A DNA stretch of 20,947 nt from Lachnospira sp. UBA4346 (lineage in GTDB: Bacteria; Bacillota; Clostridia; Lachnospirales; Lachnospiraceae): the NCBI GenBank assembly GCA_002394205.1, contig DGTC01000037.1, positions 1 to 20,947 of the forward strand, written 5' to 3'. Below, one piece after another: positions 15,122 through 20,947 of this stretch (position 1 is its first letter; every line of letters starts with the position of its first letter). The notes beneath the pieces are model-generated. The model saw only the letters and a program-made list of their open reading frames with translations. It was not told the DNA's origin and ran no database searches. A program made the position numbers and the translations under genes.

Positions 15122-16378
15122 TTATAATAAGTAGATGATTACTGCACAAATTGTACTAGTAAGTCCGACACATGCTTCGTAAGGAATTAATCCAAGACGT
15201 TCTTTGAAGCTCATATTTACAGAACCGCCTGTTGCATGGAAGAAGGAACCATGTGGGAGAGAATCAATTACTGTAGCACCGGCGTGAATCATAGCGGCTG
15301 CGGCAAGAGCAGATACACCCTGACCTAACAATACGCCTGAGAATGTCTGTGATGCAACAGTAGCACCGGCTGTTGTGGATGCAGTAGCACCAGCCATTAA
15401 AATACCTGACAATGGAGCTAATACGAATGCCGGCATATTTGCAAGCTCTAATAAATTAACAACATCATACTGTAATGCAGAAGCCTTAATGATTCCTGCA
15501 AGTGTACCTGTACCAATTAAAAGGATAGATACACCAACAACTTTGCTTAAACCAAATTCGGAGAATGATATAACATTCTTTGCGTTGCCTGTTACGATTG
15601 CACATACAAGACCACCAACCGGTAGTGCAATCAATGGATCAACACTGATTCCTGCGATAGGACGAAGTGCTAAGAGGATAACAACAACGACAGGTCCTAA
15701 GATTGCTGCAAGGAATGAAGGGAGATTTGATGTATCACGCTTATCTAAGTCAGCTTCTGAAATCATAGACTTGTTTGTCTTCTTAGAAAGAAGTGTTGCA
15801 AGAATGATTGTTACAACCAATGCAAATAATGCAGGAATTACATTCTTAATCATTAAAGAAGTAAGGTCTACACCAAATGCTTCTGAAGCTGCGATTGTAT
15901 TTGGGTTTGGAGAGATAATATTACCAGCTTTACCACCGCCAATCATAGCGAGGAGAATACTAGGCTTATTAAATCCGGCTTTCTTGCCGATAGCAAGTGC
16001 GATTGGAGCTACTGTGATAACGGAAATATCAACGAATACACCAACAGCACAGATAATCATTGTGGCGATTGCGATTGCTGCGATGGCACGTTTTTGACCA
16101 AGTTTCTGAACGATAACATCAGCAATCTTTTCAGCAGAGCCAGTCTTAATTAACATTCCGGCAAGAATACCAGATGTTAAGATACGAAGAACGGAAGACA
16201 TCATGCTCTGCGCGCCGGTTACCATTGTATTAACCGTTGTGACCAGTCCGCCGCCGCCGATAATACCACCGATTAGGGCACCAAGAATTAAGCTGTATGC
16301 CGGGTGAACTTTTTTAATAATAAGAACAATTGCGATGGCAAGTCCTACCAGAGCGCCAAGTGTAGTAAATGTAGACAT
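15122..16378 (-). CDS. GntP-family permease, probably for D-glycerate
   Basis: This 418-residue protein is hydrophobic from end to end, with many membrane helices. It has the GntP-family signatures: the N-terminal K-V-HPAYSLILGALIGG region, GLVTTVNTMVTGAQSM (the G(L)...M..G...M element), SGILAGMLIKTG, a FVDISVITVAPIALAI segment, MIGGGKAGNIISPNPNTIAAS, and SLPHGSFFHATGGSVNMS near the end. GntP transporters are proton symporters for gluconate and related sugar acids. The length is close to family norm. It follows the glycerate kinase gene by 14 bp behind a perfect AAAGGAGG, so the substrate is most likely glycerate; gluconate or another hydroxy acid cannot be excluded. Expression would be controlled by the divergent CdaR-type regulator. 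Confidence 0.93.
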   Translation of the reverse strand: MSTFTTLGALVGLAIAIVLIIKKVHPAYSLILGALIGGIIGGGGLVTTVNTMVTGAQSMMSSVLRILTSGILAGMLIKTGSAEKIADVIVQKLGQKRAIAAIAIATMIICAVGVFVDISVITVAPIALAIGKKAGFNKPSILLAMIGGGKAGNIISPNPNTIAASEAFGVDLTSLMIKNVIPALFALVVTIILATLLSKKTNKSMISEADLDKRDTSNLPSFLAAILGPVVVVILLALRPIAGISVDPLIALPVGGLVCAIVTGNAKNVISFSEFGLSKVVGVSILLIGTGTLAGIIKASALQYDVVNLLELANMPAFVLAPLSGILMAGATASTTAGATVASQTFSGVLLGQGVSALAAAAMIHAGATVIDSLPHGSFFHATGGSVNMSFKERLGLIPYEACVGLTSTICAVIIYLL

Positions 16379-16392
16379 AAGTACGCCTCCTT

Positions 16393-17535
16393 TTATTTAT
16401 CAAATGTATGAATTAAATGGAATACCTGTTCAGCTGTATCTGCCATATTTGCAGCAGCATTTTCTGACTTCATCGCTTCTTCGAGGGATACGACACCACG
16501 AAGGATTGGGAAGAAGGCATCAATGCCGGCTTCATTACAGGCTGTAGCATCTTTTGTTACGCATCCGGCAAATGCAAGAACCGGCTTGTTGTGTTTCTTA
16601 GCAATACGGGCAACGCCGATAGGTCCTTTTCCCATAACTGTCTGGGCATCTAGGCGGCCTTCGCCTGTAATAACAATATCTGAATCTACAATATCATTTT
16701 CAATTTTTGTTTCTTCAAGGACAATCTTAATGCCGGATTCTAGGACTGCATTGGTAAATCCTAAGAATGCAAATCCAAGACCGCCGGCAGCACCGGTTCC
16801 AGCCTGTTTCATATTTGCCTTTGGATATTTTTCTCTTGCAAGTGTTGCGTAGTAAGCAAGCCATTTGTCCATCTGCATAATCATTGTCGGTGTGGCACCT
16901 TTCTGTGGACCAAATACGGCACTGCAGCCCTGTTCGCCGCACAATGTGTTTGTTACATCGCAGGCAACCTTAAAAGAACATTCTGCAAGTTCCGGAATAA
17001 CATTGTCATCAGTGATACGGTCAAGAACGGCAAGTCCTTTGGCTCCGAATGGAACCTGATTTCCGTCTTTGTCAAGGAAACCAAACCCTAGTGCCTGTAA
17101 CATACCGATTCCACCGTCGTTTGTTGCGCTTCCGCCGATGCCGACAATGAAACGGCGGCAACCTCTGTGAATGGCATCAATTATCATTTCACCCACACCG
17201 TAAGTTGTTGTTTCCATTGGATTACGTTCGGCATCACTTACCAGTGTAATACCTGCGGCAGCAGACATTTCAATAATAGCTGTGTTTGTTTCGGCAATAA
17301 TACCGTAGTTACAAGTTACTGGTTTGCCAAGAGGTCCGGTAGCTTCCATCTGAATCCATTCTCCACCCATACCGGTTGTTAAGGCGTATGCAGTTCCTTC
17401 ACCGCCGTCAGCAAGTGGAAGGACAAGAACATTCGCATCCGGATAGACACGTGTAATGCCTTCTTTAATTGCATTTCCGGCTTCAATGGAAGTTAAACTT
17501 CCCTTTAAGGAATCAATTGCAATCGTTACTTTCAT
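16393..17535 (-). CDS. glxK: Glycerate kinase (GK-I, GarK/GlxK type)
   Basis: This is a 380-residue full-length class I glycerate kinase (PF02595 family), which phosphorylates D-glycerate with ATP; the GarK/GlxK group makes 2-phosphoglycerate, feeding lower glycolysis. Diagnostic stretches are DSLKGS (8-13), LADGGEGT (41-48), GIGGSATNDGG (132-142), FGPQKGA (209-215), GTGAAGGLGF (247-256) and TGEGRLDAQT (291-300). ATG 17535 is preceded by AAAGGAGG on the - strand. It is first in a two-gene operon with the GntP-family permease and is divergent from a CdaR-type regulator, so uptake, phosphorylation and control sit together. Family is certain; the choice between symbols garK and glxK is conventional. 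Confidence 0.95.
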   Translation of the reverse strand: MKVTIAIDSLKGSLTSIEAGNAIKEGITRVYPDANVLVLPLADGGEGTAYALTTGMGGEWIQMEATGPLGKPVTCNYGIIAETNTAIIEMSAAAGITLVSDAERNPMETTTYGVGEMIIDAIHRGCRRFIVGIGGSATNDGGIGMLQALGFGFLDKDGNQVPFGAKGLAVLDRITDDNVIPELAECSFKVACDVTNTLCGEQGCSAVFGPQKGATPTMIMQMDKWLAYYATLAREKYPKANMKQAGTGAAGGLGFAFLGFTNAVLESGIKIVLEETKIENDIVDSDIVITGEGRLDAQTVMGKGPIGVARIAKKHNKPVLAFAGCVTKDATACNEAGIDAFFPILRGVVSLEEAMKSENAAANMADTAEQVFHLIHTFDK

Positions 17536-17561
17536 AAAAGTCCTCCTTTATTGATATTTTT

Positions 17562-17582
17562 CAGACAATCCCTTGTTGTCTG
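17562..17582 (-). promoter_or_regulatory. Inverted repeat in the glycerate kinase leader
   Basis: CAGACAA (17562-17568) and TTGTCTG (17576-17582) are a perfect 7-bp dyad with a 7-nt gap. It lies between the putative - strand promoter and the glycerate kinase ribosome binding site, about 27 bp before the start codon. It could be an operator half-pair or a leader hairpin; it has no T-tract on the - strand side to make it a terminator. Confidence 0.4.
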
Positions 17583-17601
17583 TTCGTTTGTTGTTTTGAT
17601 G

Positions 17602-17629
17602 TAATTATAATATCATTTACCAATTTCAA
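17602..17629 (-). promoter_or_regulatory. Candidate promoter of the glycerate kinase-permease operon
   Basis: Read on the - strand, TTGAAA (17624-17629) is followed after 16 bp by TAATTA (17602-17607); an overlapping TATAAT (17604-17609) would give a 14-bp spacer. Start of transcription would fall near 17595, leaving a leader of about 60 nt. Confidence 0.45.
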
Positions 17630-17673
17630 AATATATGTTACGATTAACAAATAAGTATGAATTTTATTTTAAA

Positions 17674-17695
17674 ATATTAGTATATATACTAATAT
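17674..17695. promoter_or_regulatory. 22-bp perfect palindrome, candidate operator in the divergent region
   Basis: The 22 bases are a perfect palindrome with half-site ATATTAGTATA. It lies 45 bp upstream of the - strand -35 box, a normal place for an activator, and CdaR proteins are activators. A second inverted repeat, ATACATCTT (17694-17702) with AAGATGTAT (17724-17732), follows directly. The AT-richness of the region means part of this may be chance. Confidence 0.45.
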
Positions 17696-17770
17696 ACATC
17701 TTTTGATACCTGAATCTTATTAGAAGATGTATCGTGCATTTTATAAAGGGATGAAGTATGCACACATATA

Positions 17771-17776
17771 TATAAT
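17771..17776 (+). promoter_or_regulatory. Weak candidate -10 element for the regulator gene
   Basis: TATAAT at 17771-17776 is an exact -10 sequence, but no good -35 lies 16-18 bp upstream. Between it and the ATG at 17896 there is a short CCGT/ACGG hairpin around a T-run (17781-17794) and an 11-bp dyad GCACATTGTGC at 17818-17828. These could be leader structures or an autoregulatory site. Confidence 0.25.
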
Positions 17777-17895
17777 ATGTCCGTTTTTTTACGGTATATG
17801 CGTAGAGCAGGACAGCTGCACATTGTGCGTGGAATAATATATGTTTATGTGATTTGGCGGCAAAATGTATAAGAAATGAATGGGAGAAATATGTG

Positions 17896-18987
17896 ATGAA
17901 AGAACGAAAGCAGCACCATAAAATTAATCAAAAGACAGCACAGCAAATAGTAGATACTGTGAAGGATGTTTGTGGACAGGATATTAACTATATAGATTTA
18001 TCAGGAACGGTATTTGCAAGTACGGATGCTTCCCGGGTGGGAACATTTCATGAGATTGGCAGACAGGTGGCGATGACTTGTGAGACCGTAGAAGTGGAGG
18101 ATGATAATACCTTTTATGGAACGCATGCAGGCGTGAATATTCCGATTATTCATAACGGTGAATTTATTGCGGTGATTGGAATTAGCGGAAAGCCGGACAG
18201 TGTACGTAAGTATGCATATTTGGCGCAGAAAATTACGGTGCTGTTGCTCCGGGAACATGAGCTGGATTATGAAAATAATACCAAAAAGAATCAAATGAAT
18301 TATATGATTCGGGCATTAATCGATGAAGAACAGGCACACACGAAACGAATCACAGAATTATTACAGGAATACGAAGTAGAAGCAGGAGATTGTTACCAGC
18401 TCATTATGATTCGGTTGAATTCCAGATATAATCCGAATAATCTTGCGATGATTGAAAATACGATTTATCATGCGTTTCAAGCGTTATTCTCGAAGTTGTA
18501 TACATTTAATTATCCGAATGAATATCTTGCGATTGTTAAATCCAAAATAGTACAGCAGCATAAAGATATTTTAGAAAAGTTAGCGAAAAACTTTGAAAAT
18601 ATTTTAAAGATTGCCATTAGTGCACCACACAAGATTGATGAGCAGTTTTTGGCTTATTCAGAAGTAAATCTTGCTGTAAAGGGGAAAAATACGAATACAA
18701 TCAGATGGTATGAGAAATTAGGATTAGAAATTTTATGTGCAAATGTACCGTTAGATATTGCACAGTTATATAAAAGAAAATATTTATTGCAGTTAAAGGA
18801 AGAGGAGATTGAATTGCTGCGTGTATATTATGAAGAAAACATGTCGCTTGCAAAAACAAGTGAACGGCTCTTTTTACACAAAAATACGATTCAATACCAG
18901 CTTGACAGGATTCATAAGATTACAGGCTACAACCCACGGAAATTTCAGGATGCAGTAGCAATCTATGCGGCACTGTTGTGTGAGTAA
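17896..18987 (+). CDS. cdaR: CdaR-type sugar-diacid/glycerate-responsive transcriptional regulator
   Basis: Counted from the ATG at 17896 (363 residues), about 8-135 form a putative sugar-diacid recognition domain: INQKTAQQIVDTVKDV, then DINYIDLSGTVFAS-D-SRVGTFHEIG, the IPIIHNGEFIAVIGISG core, and a tail of helix. The C-terminal 57 residues (307-363) are a PucR/CdaR-type helix-turn-helix, with MSLAKTSERLFLHKNTIQYQ and the conserved R-x-x-IT-GYNPR. CdaR of E. coli activates glycerate, galactarate and glucarate genes and is thought to sense glycerate. I prefer the ATG at 17896 because GGGAG at 17882-17886 is 9 bases before it and the family starts near this point; an in-frame TTG at 17854 would add 14 residues without a good ribosome site. 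It is divergent from glycerate kinase, the expected target. Confidence 0.9.
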   Translation: MKERKQHHKINQKTAQQIVDTVKDVCGQDINYIDLSGTVFASTDASRVGTFHEIGRQVAMTCETVEVEDDNTFYGTHAGVNIPIIHNGEFIAVIGISGKPDSVRKYAYLAQKITVLLLREHELDYENNTKKNQMNYMIRALIDEEQAHTKRITELLQEYEVEAGDCYQLIMIRLNSRYNPNNLAMIENTIYHAFQALFSKLYTFNYPNEYLAIVKSKIVQQHKDILEKLAKNFENILKIAISAPHKIDEQFLAYSEVNLAVKGKNTNTIRWYEKLGLEILCANVPLDIAQLYKRKYLLQLKEEEIELLRVYYEENMSLAKTSERLFLHKNTIQYQLDRIHKITGYNPRKFQDAVAIYAALLCE

Positions 18988-19159
18988 AATGCTTTTGCAT
19001 TTGTAGTGTTGTATGGTATGATTTTTTTAGTAAAAATATAAAATTTGATATATACGCAAAAGAAGATGCAACTAAATTTTTGAAATCAGAACAAAATCGT
19101 AAGACATTTTTACTAGTAAGGTACGTGTACGAAACTAGATTTGTGCTTTATATAAAAAA

Positions 19160-19194
19160 ATTCAGAAGAGAACATATGGTGTTTTCTTCTGAAT
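19160..19194. terminator. Bidirectional terminator between regulator and rfbC
   Basis: ATTCAGAAGAGAACA (19160-19174) pairs with TGTTTTCTTCTGAAT (19180-19194) over 15 bp with a single G-T pair and a 5-nt loop. It is followed on the + strand by CTTTTTT and on the - strand by a run of seven T. It ends both the regulator transcript and the rhamnose operon (rfbC stop at 19245). The rest of 18988-19159 holds a small hairpin AAATGC/GCATTT at 18987-19002 and nothing else I can support. Confidence 0.85.
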
Positions 19195-19244
19195 CTTTTT
19201 TATTTTATAAGAATTTATCTATCAGGCAGCGTCTTTTCACAAAC

Positions 19245-19847
19245 CTAAAACTTAAAAGTCTCTGCCAAATTTAACCACTTCTGATCCTTATCACTTAAAT
19301 TGATTGGTGTACCGTCAGCGAGTGCATATCCTTCGCCGGATGGAGAACCCTGATAAGTACCTGTAAGCTGTGGCCATGTAATATTAATAGCCGGATCGTT
19401 CCAGGCAAGACCGCCTTCGTCTCCCGGATGATAGAAGTCTGTACATTTATAACAGAATTCAGCGACATCACTTAATACAAGGAAGCCGTGTGCAAAACCT
19501 TCTGAGATATAGAACTGCTTCTTATTTTCAGCAGATAATTCTACACCATACCACTGACCGTAAGTCTTGCTGTCACTGCGTAAATCAACAGCAACATCAA
19601 ATACAGTACCGTTTACAACACGTACGAGCTTGCCCTGAGGGAATTCCTTCTGGAAGTGAAGACCACGAAGCACACCCTTTGTAGAACTAGACTGATTGTC
19701 CTGAACGAACTTCATGGTAAGTCCTGCTTCTTCCATATCCTTCTGATTGTAAGTTTCCATAAAATAACCGCGTGCATCACCATGTACGGTTGGTTCAATG
19801 ACATATAAGCCTTCAATTGGGCATTTTGTTACTTTAATCTGTCCCAT
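19245..19847 (-). CDS. rfbC: dTDP-4-dehydrorhamnose 3,5-epimerase
   Basis: This 200-residue RmlC-type cupin converts dTDP-4-keto-6-deoxy-glucose to dTDP-4-keto-L-rhamnose. Visible signatures are DARGYFMETY (24-33), FVQDNQSSS (47-55), VLRGLHFQ (59-66, with His64 as catalytic base), GTVFDVAVDLR (80-90), FYISEGFAHGFLVLS (112-126) and CYKCTDFYHP (132-141). The C-terminal extension after about 165 is longer than in E. coli RmlC but common in Clostridia. The start at 19847 follows GAAAGGA on the - strand, 29 bp after rfbD. It is the last gene of the visible dTDP-L-rhamnose operon and precedes a bidirectional terminator. Confidence 0.95.
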   Translation of the reverse strand: MGQIKVTKCPIEGLYVIEPTVHGDARGYFMETYNQKDMEEAGLTMKFVQDNQSSSTKGVLRGLHFQKEFPQGKLVRVVNGTVFDVAVDLRSDSKTYGQWYGVELSAENKKQFYISEGFAHGFLVLSDVAEFCYKCTDFYHPGDEGGLAWNDPAINITWPQLTGTYQGSPSGEGYALADGTPINLSDKDQKWLNLAETFKF

Positions 19848-19876
19848 AATAATATCCTTTCATGTATTCTTTATTC

Positions 19877-20749
19877 TTATTTGAATAATTCTTTTAAATA
19901 GCGGCAAAGTGCATCCTGCCAGGTTGGCAATGGCGTAAATCCGTGCTGTGTGAGTTTTTCTTTATTCATACGGCTGTTGGATGGACGTTTTGCCTTTGCA
20001 GGATAAGCATCACTGCTGACAGGGGAAACACGGATGTGTTGGTAGGTATCATCATATGCACCTGCCTGTTTGAAGATTTCGCAGGCAAAATCATACCAAC
20101 TGATATAACCGCCTTCATTGGTTGCATGGTAGCGGCCGTATTCTTCACGTTCTGCCATATCAACGAGCAGACGTGATAAATCATACGTATAAGTAGGTGT
20201 ACCAATCTGGTCATTGACAACTGTTAAGGAATCATGTGTCTTGCCAAGATTTAACATCGTTTTGATGAAATTCTTGCCGTTAATGCCAAATACCCAGGCG
20301 ATACGGACGATGTAATATTTTTCGAGTGTTTCCTCAACTGCCAATTCCCCTTCATACTTTGTCTGACCATAGACATTGAGCGGAGCACGGGAATCATCCG
20401 GATTCCAAGGCGTTGTTCCTTCACCGTCAAATACATAGTCTGTTGAAATATAAATCATTTTGCAGTCAATTTCCTTGCAGGCAGTAGCAATATTTTTCGT
20501 ACCTGTGGCATTGACGAGGCGGACTTTGTCGAGATTTTCCGCATCTTCTGCTAAGTCAACGGCAGTCCAGGCAGCGCAGTGAACGACTGCATCCGGGGCG
20601 TAATGTCCGATTACACGATGTACACTGACTGCATCAGTAATATCCATTTCCTGAATGTCTACACCAATGGCAGTATGACCACGTTTCTTTAATTCGTTCA
20701 TCACATCGTGTCCAAGCTGACCATTTACACCGGTAACAAGTATTTTCAT
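19877..20749 (-). CDS. rfbD: dTDP-4-dehydrorhamnose reductase
   Basis: This is a 290-residue RmlD-type short-chain dehydrogenase that reduces dTDP-4-keto-L-rhamnose to dTDP-L-rhamnose. The nucleotide-binding GVNGQLG (7-13) is at the N-terminus. HCAAWTAVDLAE (57-68) and ISTDYVFDG (101-109) are family signatures, and the catalytic Tyr127 and Lys131 are in YGQTKYEGE. VNDQIGTPTYT and a C-terminal RPSNSRM-KEKL segment are also typical. The gene starts 21 bp after rfbB with AAAGGA as its ribosome site. dTDP-L-rhamnose is used for cell-wall polysaccharides and S-layer or surface glycans. Confidence 0.96.
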   Translation of the reverse strand: MKILVTGVNGQLGHDVMNELKKRGHTAIGVDIQEMDITDAVSVHRVIGHYAPDAVVHCAAWTAVDLAEDAENLDKVRLVNATGTKNIATACKEIDCKMIYISTDYVFDGEGTTPWNPDDSRAPLNVYGQTKYEGELAVEETLEKYYIVRIAWVFGINGKNFIKTMLNLGKTHDSLTVVNDQIGTPTYTYDLSRLLVDMAEREEYGRYHATNEGGYISWYDFACEIFKQAGAYDDTYQHIRVSPVSSDAYPAKAKRPSNSRMNKEKLTQHGFTPLPTWQDALCRYLKELFK

Positions 20750-20770
20750 TGTAATTTGTCCTTTCTTAAA

Positions 20771-20947
20771 TTACTGTCTGTTGCCATACATTTTTTCATA
20801 ATAATTCTGGTATTCACCGGAAATGATTGTTTCCCACCATTCACGGTTGTCAAGATACCACTGGATTGTTTTCTTGATACCGTCAGCGAACTTTGTTTCC
20901 GGCAGCCAGCCAAGTTCATTGTGAATCTTTGTAGGATCAATCGCATA
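20771..20947 (-). CDS. rfbB: dTDP-glucose 4,6-dehydratase, C-terminal fragment (cut by window end)
   Basis: The last 58 codons of a gene that runs out of the window. Read on the - strand from the window end it gives YAIDPTKIHNELGWLPETKF and then DGIKKTIQWYLDN, REWWETIISGEYQNYYEKMY and GNRQ before TAA. That is the characteristic end of RmlB/RfbB, which makes dTDP-4-keto-6-deoxyglucose. The order rfbB-rfbD-rfbC with short gaps is a usual rhamnose operon arrangement; rfbA would be expected upstream, outside the window. Confidence 0.93.
   Translation of the reverse strand, partial: YAIDPTKIHNELGWLPETKFADGIKKTIQWYLDNREWWETIISGEYQNYYEKMYGNRQ

Noticed and set aside
15375..16097. Long open frame of 240 codons on the + strand opposite the permease gene
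   Set aside because: It is antisense to a well-conserved GntP-family gene, has no ribosome site and its translation has no recognisable pattern. Long antisense frames arise from the codon composition of hydrophobic proteins.
16523..17382. Several + strand open frames opposite the glycerate kinase gene
   Set aside because: They overlap a clearly real gene, lack ribosome sites and show no family features.
17781..17794. CCGT-T-run-ACGG hairpin as a terminator or riboswitch in the regulator leader
   Set aside because: The stem is only 4 bp and no T-tract follows it; no known riboswitch core could be recognised.
17854..17895. TTG at 17854 as the start of the regulator gene
   Set aside because: No ribosome site precedes it, and the ATG at 17896 has GGGAG at a good distance and matches the usual family start.
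19080..19274. 64-codon + strand frame downstream of the regulator
   Set aside because: It begins at TTG, runs straight through the bidirectional terminator at 19160-19194 and into the end of rfbC; no ribosome site.
20746..20946. 66-codon - strand frame overlapping the end of the window
   Set aside because: The neighbouring - strand frame gives an unmistakable RfbB C-terminus ending at 20771, so this frame is out of phase with the real gene.

Overview
The window is low-GC, A-rich coding DNA with strong AGGAGG-type ribosome binding sites. Every recognisable protein looks like it comes from the Lachnospiraceae/Clostridia (gut Firmicutes). That assignment rests on protein style only; there is no rRNA or tRNA in the window. 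All genes are chromosomal in character, and no insertion sequence, prophage or CRISPR array is visible.

Region 1 (3-13878, + strand) is one tightly packed operon that continues upstream of the window. It encodes an FHA-domain protein with a Pro/Gln/Met repeat N-terminus, a PP2C phosphatase, a membrane Ser/Thr kinase with a helical extracytoplasmic domain instead of PASTA repeats, a small membrane protein whose cytoplasmic tail carries four E-T-T-L-L motifs at exact 10-residue spacing plus a degenerate fifth, and a 3360-residue secreted, membrane-anchored protein made of about 20 Ig-like units. The FHA protein carries the same motif twice (ETTVL), and the kinase activation loop has a look-alike (DTTCL). 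I read this as a complete phospho-Thr write/read/erase module (kinase, FHA, PP2C) with a multivalent phospho-scaffold at the membrane, co-expressed with a giant surface protein. A perfect hairpin terminator closes the operon at 13922-13953.

Region 2 (14068-15056, + strand) is a single Rpn-family (PD-(D/E)XK, 'recombination-promoting nuclease/putative transposase') gene with its own promoter. It has two oddities. Its family-typical N-terminus continues in frame upstream of the first ATG to an ATA codon placed ideally behind a GGGGGA ribosome binding site. It also has an internal in-frame ATG behind GGGAGG that would yield a 62-residue C-terminal protein, as reported for the RpnL/RpnS toxin-antitoxin arrangement in E. 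coli.

Region 3 (15122-18987) is a D-glycerate utilisation module. Glycerate kinase and a GntP-family permease are encoded on the - strand, and a CdaR-type diacid/glycerate-sensing regulator is divergent on the + strand. The intergenic region between them holds a 22-bp perfect palindrome, a second long inverted repeat and a plausible - strand promoter.

Region 4 (19245-20947, - strand) is the distal part of a dTDP-L-rhamnose operon: the C-terminus of rfbB (cut by the window end), rfbD and rfbC. Bidirectional terminators separate region 2 from region 3 and region 3 from region 4.
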